From: DATCMU01 sp036563245
GTDB taxonomy: Bacteria > Pseudomonadota > Alphaproteobacteria > Rhizobiales > Devosiaceae
Assembly (NCBI GenBank): GCA_036563245.1
Contig: DATCMU010000001.1
Span: 1 to 64,000 of the forward strand
Length of the DNA: 64,000 bases
Reading direction: 5' to 3'
Positions 32,951-41,352 of the stretch are shown here, piece by piece (position 1 is the first letter of the stretch; each line of letters opens with the position of its first letter). A program made the position numbers and the translations under genes. The notes below the pieces were generated by a model. It made no database searches, was not told where the DNA came from, and saw only the letters and a list, made by a program, of their open reading frames with translations.

Positions 32951-34819
32951 ATGAACTTGAAGCACAGACTGACGGCCGCGACTGCCCTGACGCTGATATT
33001 CTCCAGCGGAGCAGCGTTTGCGGGCAATTCGGCTGCCCTGAATCAGAACGGTAGCTCGAATACGGGAACAGTGACGCAATCGGGTGACAAGAACGTTGCC
33101 GGCACGGCCACATACGGGGTGGGCCAGTACGACCTGTACCAGAATGGCGACAGCAACAACTTGGTCATCAATCAGAGCGGCAACGGCAACAACATCGGCA
33201 CAAGCAACGCGATTGTCTACAGCGGCACCGGATATGCGGTACCGGCCAGCCAACAGGTGGCATCGCCCTACCTGCGCCCGCAGCTTGGCGGCAATCCCTA
33301 CGGTCACGGCGTCGACCAATATGGGAACTTCAATTCATTGACCGTCGACCAGGTCGAAGGATCCTCATACGCCAACGGAAACCTTATCGGCACTGTCGAG
33401 CAAAATGCTTCCAATGCCGCGACGGCTTTGACCAATTCCCTCCACATCACTCAGGACAATGGCGACGGGGGTCTGCTTGCGCCCGTGCCCTACCCGGGGC
33501 CCCAGGCCTACAACTATGTCGGCGATGTCTACCAGAACAACTCGAGTGCCGGCGCCAGCGCACTCGACGCCAACACAGCAACAATCGCCCAACATACAGC
33601 GGGGCTCGACGGATACAATCGCGGCAACCGTGTGGATGTCTTCACGCAGGACGGCCATGCGAACAACATCGACATCCTTGAGGTCGGCCGCCGCAACATC
33701 ATCAACTACGCTGAACAGACCGGAACCGGAAACAGTGCCGACGTGACCATGCGGCTGGAGGACAATTACATCCGGCGCGTCGAACAGGATGGCACCAACC
33801 AGACGGCAACGATCAATATTACCGGCATGGGCAATGGCGCGAATGGTTTCAGCGGCATCGTGGCCGCCCAGACCGGCGCGCCCGCAAGTTCGGTCGTGCA
33901 GCAGGATGGCACCGGCTCCGGCGGGAACATGGTCAACCTGCAGATCCCCGGCAACTACAACGAGTTCGGCATCTTCCAGTCCGGAACCTCAAACGATGTC
34001 GGATCGCTCACTCTTGCGGGCGATTCCAATGAGTTGGGCGTTTGGCAGATGGGGACGACCAATCAGTTGCACCTTTCGACGGTGTCGGGAGACTCCAATG
34101 ATATCGGCGTATACCAGGACGGCACGTCGAACGAATCAACCATCACTGTGCCGGGAAGCGACAACTTGCTCGCGACCGCCCAGTGGGGCGATCTCAATGT
34201 CGCCTCCCTAGATATCGGTGGCAATGGCAACTACGCCGGCGTCTTCCAGGATGGCACGAACAACGAGGGCCATGTCACCACATCGGGTGGCGATGCCAAC
34301 ATTGCCCTTATCGGGCAACTCGGCCCCGACAACTACGCGAACATCGTCGTCACGGGTGGCAATAACGTCGTAGCCGGTGCGCAGGACAACACCGGTTCAA
34401 CCGGCAATTCCATGAACGTCACGATCACCGGCGACAATAACAACGCCCTGATATCGGGTAGCACGCCTGAATTCACGTCGGCCGCGCTGTCGGTCGCATC
34501 CGGTGGTCCGACGGTCGGCGGACTTTCGGGTTCCCTCACGCTGCCGGTCGCGGTGAGTTCCTTCCTGTCACCCTATAGCAGCGCGAACGCCCTCACCCCG
34601 GGCGCCCTCCTTCAGGTGGGTTCCGACAACCACATTGAGATGACGGTGGACACGAACGACAACCTGTTCGCCGCCCTGCAAGTCGGCGTAGGGAACCACC
34701 TGGATGGACACGTTTCCGTTGGAACCGGTAACGAGGCGGCGGTCGCCCAGTTGGGCGACAACAACGTCGCCAATTTCACGCAGTCCGGCGACGGCAACAA
34801 TATCGGCATAAGCCAATAG
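32951..34819 (+). CDS. Giant curlin-repeat protein 3 (largest)
   Basis: The 622-aa exported protein is the largest of the array, about four times CsgA. The signal is MNLKHRLTAATALTLIFSSGAAFA. Repeat units such as QSGNGNNIGTSN, QDGHANNIDILEVG and GVYQDGTSNESTI run through most of it. A distinctive insert, FLSPYSSANALTPGALLQVG (about residues 538-557), is shared with protein 5. The end, SGDGNNIGISQ, is identical to that of protein 4. AGGAGGAACC precedes ATG 32951. Confidence 0.9.
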   Translation: MNLKHRLTAATALTLIFSSGAAFAGNSAALNQNGSSNTGTVTQSGDKNVAGTATYGVGQYDLYQNGDSNNLVINQSGNGNNIGTSNAIVYSGTGYAVPASQQVASPYLRPQLGGNPYGHGVDQYGNFNSLTVDQVEGSSYANGNLIGTVEQNASNAATALTNSLHITQDNGDGGLLAPVPYPGPQAYNYVGDVYQNNSSAGASALDANTATIAQHTAGLDGYNRGNRVDVFTQDGHANNIDILEVGRRNIINYAEQTGTGNSADVTMRLEDNYIRRVEQDGTNQTATINITGMGNGANGFSGIVAAQTGAPASSVVQQDGTGSGGNMVNLQIPGNYNEFGIFQSGTSNDVGSLTLAGDSNELGVWQMGTTNQLHLSTVSGDSNDIGVYQDGTSNESTITVPGSDNLLATAQWGDLNVASLDIGGNGNYAGVFQDGTNNEGHVTTSGGDANIALIGQLGPDNYANIVVTGGNNVVAGAQDNTGSTGNSMNVTITGDNNNALISGSTPEFTSAALSVASGGPTVGGLSGSLTLPVAVSSFLSPYSSANALTPGALLQVGSDNHIEMTVDTNDNLFAALQVGVGNHLDGHVSVGTGNEAAVAQLGDNNVANFTQSGDGNNIGISQ

Positions 34820-34832
34820 CCGACGACCCCCA

Positions 34833-34854
34833 CCGGGCGGAGCGATCCGCCCGG
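34833..34854 (+). other. Intergenic GNRA hairpin, copy 2
   Basis: The same 9-bp stem and GCGA loop as at 32861, 14 bp after the stop codon of curlin 3. Stem and loop are identical although the flanking bases vary, which suggests selection or recent duplication. Confidence 0.7.
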
Positions 34855-34919
34855 CTTCCATGTTTCCGGTCCGCCGATCAAGCAGGGCAGGCCCCATTCT
34901 CGAACAGAAGGAACTCAGA

Positions 34920-36446
34920 ATGAGAGTTCATCTCGGACTTCCCACCGCCACCGCAATCGCGCTGATTCTCGGCAGCGGCGCTGCCTTCGCGGGCAGCGAC
35001 AACGAGGCCTTCCTGGACCAGACCGGAAGCGGAAACCAGGCCCAGATCACCCAGCAGGGAGATCACAATCAGGCCGGATCAGATTCACAGACCAATCTCA
35101 TCCTTCGCCAGTCAGGTACGGCAAACGATCTCACCATCTTCCAGCGCGGCAGCAACAATGCGGTTGGCCTCGTGCCGCAAGGTATTGATCAGTACACGTC
35201 AAATCCGGCCTATGGCGGCAACAAGGCGACAATCAACCAGTACACCAGCGGCAATCTGGTCAACACCGTGCAGCAGCACAATGCGCTCAGCGTGCAGGCG
35301 GTCCAAGCCAACCTCCTGACAATCAACCAAGGAACCGCGTCAGATTCGACTGCCAACAACTCGGCCAACATCGTCACCAAGATCATGCAGGTGCGCGCCA
35401 ATGGCGGCGGCGTAAATACCATCTCAATCGACCAGAGCGGAGCGGATGGCGCCGGCAATCTCGTTGGAAAGGGCCCAGCGTTCGGTGGCGGCGCCGGCAG
35501 CGGAGTGGGTGGCATCTACCAGAACGGCAACACCAACTGGGCCTCCGTCAGCCAGTCTGGCAGTGACAACGCGCTCGAATACATCTCCCAGGGCGGAACC
35601 ATTCCGACCAGCACTGGCACCCCCGGCGCCGGGCAGAGCAACATGGCCACCGTCGGCCAGACCGGGTCGGGTAACCGCGTGCTTTTCGTCAAGCAGGCAT
35701 CTGCGGTCAACAGTACCGATCCTGGAAACGTTGCCACGATTACGGAAAACGGCAGCGGCAACACGGTCGACACTCTGGAGCAGGACAGCCGTGGTGGTGC
35801 CATCGCCAACTCGGCTACGATCTCCCTGATCGGCACCGACAACGGCGTGGGATCGTTGATCGGGGCTGCCCTCGCTTCCGGCGCAACAAACAGTTCTATC
35901 TATCAGACGGGGTCGGGAAACCAGGTCGACATGTCGGTCACGGCCGATGACAATCTTTTCGGCTTCTACCAGGAGGGAAACGGCAACGAGGCCACCGGCA
36001 TTGTCATCACGGGTGACGACAACCAGCTCGGCGTCCATCAGATAGGCGACAGCAACTCGCTAGCCCTTTCGACCATTTCCGGCATGGGAAACAACATCGG
36101 CCTCGATCAGTACGGGTCCACGAATACTGCGACCGTGAATATCTCCGGCAGCTTCAACGGAGGTGGCACGTTCTCCGGTGCAGCCGCCGGCGTTGCCGGA
36201 TCTAATCCTAGTGGGTTGATCATTCAGCACGGGTCGAGCCTTACGACAGGCCTCAACGACGTGAGCCTGACCATCGACACGGACAGCAATCAGTTCTCGC
36301 TGGTCCAGATGGGCGACGGAAACGCCATCGACGGCTGGATCAATACCGGCACCGCCAACCAGGTGGCCGTCGCTCAAACCGGCGACAACAACGTCGCCAA
36401 TTTTACGCAGTCCGGCGACGGCAACAATATCGGCATCAGCCAATAA
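34920..36446 (+). CDS. Giant curlin-repeat protein 4
   Basis: The 508-aa exported curlin has the signal MRVHLGLPTATAIALILGSGAAFA. It opens with FLDQTGSGNQAQITQQGDHN and continues in curlin units, with a Gly-rich stretch (GPAFGGGAGSGVGGIYQNGN, about residues 182-201) that breaks the pattern. It ends with the shared module and SGDGNNIGISQ. Its last 65 bp and the following spacer are nearly identical in DNA to those of curlin 3, indicating recent duplication or gene conversion. Confidence 0.9.
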   Translation: MRVHLGLPTATAIALILGSGAAFAGSDNEAFLDQTGSGNQAQITQQGDHNQAGSDSQTNLILRQSGTANDLTIFQRGSNNAVGLVPQGIDQYTSNPAYGGNKATINQYTSGNLVNTVQQHNALSVQAVQANLLTINQGTASDSTANNSANIVTKIMQVRANGGGVNTISIDQSGADGAGNLVGKGPAFGGGAGSGVGGIYQNGNTNWASVSQSGSDNALEYISQGGTIPTSTGTPGAGQSNMATVGQTGSGNRVLFVKQASAVNSTDPGNVATITENGSGNTVDTLEQDSRGGAIANSATISLIGTDNGVGSLIGAALASGATNSSIYQTGSGNQVDMSVTADDNLFGFYQEGNGNEATGIVITGDDNQLGVHQIGDSNSLALSTISGMGNNIGLDQYGSTNTATVNISGSFNGGGTFSGAAAGVAGSNPSGLIIQHGSSLTTGLNDVSLTIDTDSNQFSLVQMGDGNAIDGWINTGTANQVAVAQTGDNNVANFTQSGDGNNIGISQ

Positions 36447-36459
36447 ACGACGACCTCTA

Positions 36460-36481
36460 CCGGGCGGAGCGATCCGCCCGG
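36460..36481 (+). other. Intergenic GNRA hairpin, copy 3
   Basis: The third identical copy of the 9-bp stem with GCGA loop, 13 bp after curlin 4. It is followed by CTTTT, so this copy could terminate a part of the transcripts. Confidence 0.7.
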
Positions 36482-36543
36482 CTTTTCATCATCGCGAGCG
36501 CGGGCTGAGCCGCGCGGTTTGAGCCATTGCAGGACGAAGAAGA

Positions 36544-38064
36544 ATGCGCAGTATTTTCAGCCTGACTACCGCCACAGCCATCGGGCTTTTCATGAGCACG
36601 TCCTGGTCACTCGCCGCCAGCAACACCGCCGTGCTGACCCAGGATGGCGCCACCAACACGGCCACAATCACCCAGACCAGCGGCAGCGGCAACATGGCGG
36701 GGGATACCGGGCAGGACATGGAACAGCATGGCTATACCAATGTGCTGACCATCACGCAGTCCGGGGCAGACAACCAGATCGGGCTCTACGCAAGCGGCCT
36801 CGACCAGACCAGCGACCAGCCTTCGGGCGACGATGCGCCGTCGAACACGGCGACCATCAATCAGACTTCGGACGGTAATTCGGTGGGGCTGTTGCAGCAG
36901 ATATCGCAAGGCGCACATGCCTCGACCGGGAACAGCCTCATGGTCAACCAGGAGACGGGGACCGACAACACCATCCACCGCATCCTGCAGACCCAAACCG
37001 ACGAGAATGCCGCCAACACTGCAACGTTGACGGAAAGCGGCGCGTCGAACTGGATCGAGCGGGTGCAACAGGAATCGGCGTCGGTAGGAGCAGCCAACGA
37101 AGCCACCGTCACCATTACGGGCAGCAATAACGGCGGAGGCTCGCTAGGCGTTCTCGCTTACAGCGCCGGCGGCACGCCGAGCACGATCATCCAGAGCTCG
37201 GACCTTGTTGCGGGAGGGGCGAACAATCAGATCGACCTGTCGATCACAGGCGACGACAACCAGTTCGGCATCACCCAGTATGGCGCGAACAACTCGGTGG
37301 GCACGCTCAGCATCTCGGGTTCGTCGAACTCACTGGGGACCTATCAGCGTGGCGACACGAACCTTATCAATGCCGGCAATATCGGCGGCGACACCAACGA
37401 TGTGGGCATTTACCAGAGTGGTGACAGCAATACGGCAACACTGAACCTGAATTACTCGAGCAGCACCAACGAGGCCGCTATCGGCCAGTACGGCGACTAC
37501 AACACCGCGAGCCTGAACGTGACCGGCGACAGCAACTATGCCGGCATCGGGCAGCTGGGCGACAGCAATTACGGCAGCGTCGCGGTGACCGGCAGCACCA
37601 ATGTGGTGCTCGGCGTTCAGGTGAATACCGGTGGCGTCGGCGGTATCGGCAACGACCTTACGGTCGGGATCACGGGTGACGGCAACAACGCCCTGATCGG
37701 TGGATCAACCGCGGCCTTCACCGGCGCGGCGGCACTGGTCGCAAATGCCGGACCGCTGGTCAGCGACCTGATCCTCACGGCCCCGGGTGCATCGAGTGTT
37801 CTCAGCCCGTATTCGAGCGCCAACCTTCTGACCCCCGGCGCGCTGGTGCAATTGGGCGAGGACAACCACATGGATATCCAGGTCGGCGCGATCTCCACCT
37901 CGAACAACAACCTGTTCGCTGCCGTTCAGGCGGGGACCGGCAACATGCTGAGCGCCAGCGTGAATGGCGACGGCAACCAGTTCGCCATCCTGCAAAGCGG
38001 TAACGGCAACACTTCCAGCATCAGCCAAACCGGCAACGGCAACGTCATCGGCATCAGTCAGTAG
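36544..38064 (+). CDS. Giant curlin-repeat protein 5
   Basis: The 506-aa exported curlin closes the array. The signal is MRSIFSLTTATAIGLFMSTSWSLA. Repeat units include VLTQDGATNTATITQTSGSGN (in part), GVLAYSAGG breaks and GIYQSGDSNTATLNLN. It shares with protein 3 the block around NALIGGS, F-T-G-A-A and VLSPYSSANLLTPGALVQLG. It ends ISQTGNGNVIGISQ. A strong terminator begins 19 bp later. Confidence 0.9.
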   Translation: MRSIFSLTTATAIGLFMSTSWSLAASNTAVLTQDGATNTATITQTSGSGNMAGDTGQDMEQHGYTNVLTITQSGADNQIGLYASGLDQTSDQPSGDDAPSNTATINQTSDGNSVGLLQQISQGAHASTGNSLMVNQETGTDNTIHRILQTQTDENAANTATLTESGASNWIERVQQESASVGAANEATVTITGSNNGGGSLGVLAYSAGGTPSTIIQSSDLVAGGANNQIDLSITGDDNQFGITQYGANNSVGTLSISGSSNSLGTYQRGDTNLINAGNIGGDTNDVGIYQSGDSNTATLNLNYSSSTNEAAIGQYGDYNTASLNVTGDSNYAGIGQLGDSNYGSVAVTGSTNVVLGVQVNTGGVGGIGNDLTVGITGDGNNALIGGSTAAFTGAAALVANAGPLVSDLILTAPGASSVLSPYSSANLLTPGALVQLGEDNHMDIQVGAISTSNNNLFAAVQAGTGNMLSASVNGDGNQFAILQSGNGNTSSISQTGNGNVIGISQ

Positions 38065-38083
38065 TACAGTGCCTCCAAAGAAG

Positions 38084-38122
38084 AATGGCCCCGCGTCCGT
38101 GCACGGACGCGGGGCCATTTTT
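38084..38122 (+). terminator. Strong intrinsic terminator of the curlin array
   Basis: A perfect 16-bp stem (arms 38084-38099 and 38104-38119, core GGCCCCGCGTCCG) with a TGCA loop runs into TTTTT. It lies 19 bp past curlin 5. Nothing comparable follows the earlier four genes, so the five appear to share one 3' boundary. Confidence 0.93.
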
Positions 38123-38296
38123 CGTTGCCGTCAGATGGCCTCCCCTGATTGCGCGGGGTTCGGCCAGCGCGCCGATCTCCGGCGCCGGACCCGTGGCTCG
38201 GTGGCCTGCCGGTCCGACGCATCAGCTCCGGCGTCTCGCGCCGGCGCTGGAAACCGCCTGGTCATCAGCCAGTAGGGCGTTCCAGCAGCTCCTGGA

Positions 38297-40720
38297 TCAT
38301 CCCCGCAGGGTGCCGCCGGTTGCCTTTTCCACCGCCGAAACGATGCGCGCCGAGACCGCGTCGATCTCTTCCTCGGTCAGCGTCTTGCCCTTTGGCTGCA
38401 GCGTAACCTCGATGGCGACGGATTTCCTGCCCTCTCCGACATGCGCGCCCTCGAACACATCGAACACGCCAACATCGGCAATGAGCGCCTTGTCCGCGCC
38501 ACGCGCCGCCTTGAGGATCGCCGCGGCCGGCACGTCGCGATCGACCACGAAGGCGAAGTCGCGGGTAAGAGCCATCAGGTCCGACATCTCGAGCGCGGGC
38601 TTGGCGCGCGTCGGCTTGCGGCGCGGCTCGGGCAACGCATCGAGATCGAGTTCGAACGCCACGACAGGTCCGTCGATTTCGAGATCGTCGACAAGGCGGG
38701 GGTGCAGCTCCCCGAACCAGCCAAGGATCAGCTTGGGGCCGAGTTGCAGCCTGCCGCCGCGGCCCGGATGCGCCCATGCGGGCGGTTCGGCGACCAGCTG
38801 CACCTTGTCGATATCCACGCCCAGGGCGTCCAGCGCCGCGCCGAGATCGGCCTTGGCGTCGAACACATCGACCGGTTGCGCCTTGTCATGCCAGTGCCGG
38901 CCGCCGCCATTCATACCAGCGGTGCGGGTGCGGATGGCGGTGGCATAGGTGCGCTGGCCATCGGGCGCGTCGGAGAGGAAGACCTGCCCGACCTCGAACA
39001 GCGCCAGATCGGCAAAGCCGCGATTCTGGTTGCGGCCCGCCGCGGAAAGGAGACCCGGCAACAGCGAGGGGCGCATGTCGGTGAGATCCGAGGCGATCGG
39101 ATTGGCGAGCTTGAGGGCGTCCCCACCGCCGCCGAAACGTGTCGCCAGATCCGCGGAGATGAACGACCAGGTTATGGCTTCGTCCAGTCCGCGCGCGGCC
39201 AGCGCCCGGCGCGCCAGGCGCCGCCGGTTCTGGATCGTGGTCAGCATGATCGGAGCGATGCCCGACAGGCGCGGCAGCGGCTCGCGCGGCAGGCGGTCTG
39301 TGCCGACCAGGCGCATGACCTCCTCGACGATGTCCGCCTTCATGGTGACGTCCGGGCGCCAGGAGGGCACCGCGATACGAACCACGTCGCCCGCGCCCGA
39401 AATCCAGAACCCCAGCGCCGTCAACAGCGTCTTCACCTCGGCGAATGGCACATCAAGGCCGGTCAGCCGCCTGATCTCGGCAAGCGGGAAATCGATAATG
39501 GTGTCCTTGCCGGCCACGTCACCGGCAACCCTTGTCTCGCAGGGTTCGCCCCCGCACAGGTCGAGCACCATGCGCGTGGCAAGCTCGATACCGGGACGGA
39601 CGAATTCGGGATCGACATGACGCTCGAAGCGGTAGCGCGCGTCGGAGACGATGCCGGTCTTGCGCCCGGTCGCGGCAATGGATTCGGGGTCGAACCAGGC
39701 GCATTCGATCAGGACGTTTGTCGTCTCCTCGGTGCAGCCTGTCTCCTCGCCCCCGAGGATGCCGCCGAGACCCAGGACACCGCTGTCATCGGCGATCACG
39801 CACATGGTGTCGTCGACCTCGTGTTCCTTGTCGTCCAGCCCGAGGAATTTCTCACCGGCCCGGCCCATGCGGGCATGGATGGTGCCCTTGAGCTTGTCAG
39901 CGTCATAGACGTGCAGCGGGCGGCCACGGTCGAACGAGATGTAGTTGGTGATATCGGCCAGCGCGTTGATCGGGCGCAGGCCCACGGCGCGCAGGCGGGC
40001 CTGCAGCCAGTCCGGCGACGGGCCGTTCTTCACGTTGCGGATCAGCCGGCCGGCAAACATGCGGCAGGCCGGGTTTTCGCCGTCACCGAACCGCAGTTCG
40101 ATGGGGATCGGAGTTTCGCCGGCCGTCGCCGGCACTGCCGGAACGGCACCATCCCGCAGCTTGCCGATGCCGGCGGCGGCAAGGTCCCGTGCGATCCCGT
40201 GGATGCCGGTGCAGTCGCCGCGATTGGGCGTGATGGCGACGTCGATCACCACGCCGGTCAGGCCGGCATAATCGGCGTAGCTTGCGCCCACCGGCGCATC
40301 CTCGGGCAGTTCGATGATGCCGGAATGGTCGTCGTTGAGCTCGAGTTCGCGCCCCGAGCACAGCATGCCATTGGAGTCCTCGCCGCGAATGACGCCCTTT
40401 TGCAGCACGAAATCGGAGCCCGGAATCCACGTGCCGACCGGCGCGAACACCCCCTTCATCCCGGCGCGCGCATTGGGCGCGCCGCAGACCACCTTGAGCG
40501 GCTGCCCGTCGCCGGCATCGACCATGCAGACCCTGAGCTTGTCGGCATTGGGATGTTTTTCGGCGCTGATCACATAAGCGACGCGAAACGGCTTGAGCGC
40601 CTTGCCCTGGTCCTCGACCTCCTCGACCTCGAGGCCGATCATGGTCAGGGTCTCGGCAATTTCGGCAGCGGTGGCCTCGGTTTCCAGGTGTTCCTTGAGC
40701 CAGTCGAGGGTGAACTTCAT
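38297..40720 (-). CDS. pheT: Phenylalanine-tRNA ligase beta subunit
   Basis: The beta subunit of the alpha2-beta2 enzyme that charges tRNA-Phe. The 807-aa protein matches the usual length: MKFTLDWLKEHLET start, the EMAP/OB tRNA-binding domain (residues about 40-150, HPNADKLRVCMVDAGDG), the B3/B4 editing domain, B5, the catalytic-like core and the C-terminal ferredoxin-like anticodon-binding domain ending TGGTLRG. It is separated from pheS by the exonuclease and DUF559 genes; its start overlaps the exonuclease stop by 4 bp, so it is translationally coupled. Confidence 0.97.
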   Translation of the reverse strand: MKFTLDWLKEHLETEATAAEIAETLTMIGLEVEEVEDQGKALKPFRVAYVISAEKHPNADKLRVCMVDAGDGQPLKVVCGAPNARAGMKGVFAPVGTWIPGSDFVLQKGVIRGEDSNGMLCSGRELELNDDHSGIIELPEDAPVGASYADYAGLTGVVIDVAITPNRGDCTGIHGIARDLAAAGIGKLRDGAVPAVPATAGETPIPIELRFGDGENPACRMFAGRLIRNVKNGPSPDWLQARLRAVGLRPINALADITNYISFDRGRPLHVYDADKLKGTIHARMGRAGEKFLGLDDKEHEVDDTMCVIADDSGVLGLGGILGGEETGCTEETTNVLIECAWFDPESIAATGRKTGIVSDARYRFERHVDPEFVRPGIELATRMVLDLCGGEPCETRVAGDVAGKDTIIDFPLAEIRRLTGLDVPFAEVKTLLTALGFWISGAGDVVRIAVPSWRPDVTMKADIVEEVMRLVGTDRLPREPLPRLSGIAPIMLTTIQNRRRLARRALAARGLDEAITWSFISADLATRFGGGGDALKLANPIASDLTDMRPSLLPGLLSAAGRNQNRGFADLALFEVGQVFLSDAPDGQRTYATAIRTRTAGMNGGGRHWHDKAQPVDVFDAKADLGAALDALGVDIDKVQLVAEPPAWAHPGRGGRLQLGPKLILGWFGELHPRLVDDLEIDGPVVAFELDLDALPEPRRKPTRAKPALEMSDLMALTRDFAFVVDRDVPAAAILKAARGADKALIADVGVFDVFEGAHVGEGRKSVAIEVTLQPKGKTLTEEEIDAVSARIVSAVEKATGGTLRG

Positions 40721-41352
40721 TGGTAGACGCCTGTGGTTGCCTGGATCAGGGGGAGATCCGCGTTCATTTCGAAAAGCCGGACGAGTACGTTGGCGAAGCC
40801 GCGCGCATCGTCGATAGCTTTATGGGTGTGGGGGATGTTGCCGTACCACTCCGCCGGGGCGCGCTGCATGCCCCAGTTGAGATAGTCGGCGCCGCGAAGC
40901 GTGCCAGCCATGGTGTAAAGGCACACGCCGCCACCGCGGAACAGCTGGCGTCCCGTATAGGGCCCGCCAAGCGCGCGGGTTCCGGCATAGGTATCGAGGT
41001 AATGGTCGATGAACGGACCGTCGAACATGATCGGCGCGGCGGCGAAGACCTTTTGGCCGGGCAACGCCTCGACCCAATCCGCGAAGCGCGGCATGACGGT
41101 TTCGGCCGGCTCGGGGTTCGCGGTCGCTGCTGCCCAGGCTTCGGGCTGGGTGCGCCACCACTCGGCCGTGCGTGGATCGGGCACGCGGTCGGCGCGGGGC
41201 AGAAGATTGGCCTCGAATTCACCGATCACCACGCCGTCATAGCCCACCGCCACCGAGGCGAAACTGATCATCGAGTTCCGCAAGGGCGAATGCCCGTCGG
41301 TCTCGATATCGGTGACCACGAAGGTCACGGGTTCGGCGGAGGCGTGGGTCAT
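40717..41352 (-). CDS. 3'-5' exonuclease, DEDDh/RNase T-like
   Basis: The 211-aa nuclease has the DEDDh motifs: Exo I VVTDIETDG, Exo II-like FAAAPIMFDGPFIDHYL with Asp residues, and Exo III HTHKAIDDARGFA with the catalytic His and Asp five apart. Family members trim RNA or DNA 3' ends. ATGA overlaps on both sides couple it to DUF559 upstream and pheT downstream, so it should be co-expressed with PheRS. A tRNA-processing role would fit that context but is inference. Confidence 0.85.
   Translation of the reverse strand: MTHASAEPVTFVVTDIETDGHSPLRNSMISFASVAVGYDGVVIGEFEANLLPRADRVPDPRTAEWWRTQPEAWAAATANPEPAETVMPRFADWVEALPGQKVFAAAPIMFDGPFIDHYLDTYAGTRALGGPYTGRQLFRGGGVCLYTMAGTLRGADYLNWGMQRAPAEWYGNIPHTHKAIDDARGFANVLVRLFEMNADLPLIQATTGVYQ

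Noticed and set aside
32573..33319. 248-codon minus-strand frame across the junction of curlins 2 and 3
   Set aside because: Antisense to repeat-coding sequence; its regularity mirrors the curlin codons.
30010..38064. Dense GGCGACAACAAC-type DNA repeats, considered as a CRISPR or satellite array
   Set aside because: The repeats are codons of Gly-Asp-Asn-Asn curlin motifs, irregularly spaced and in frame, with no unique spacers.
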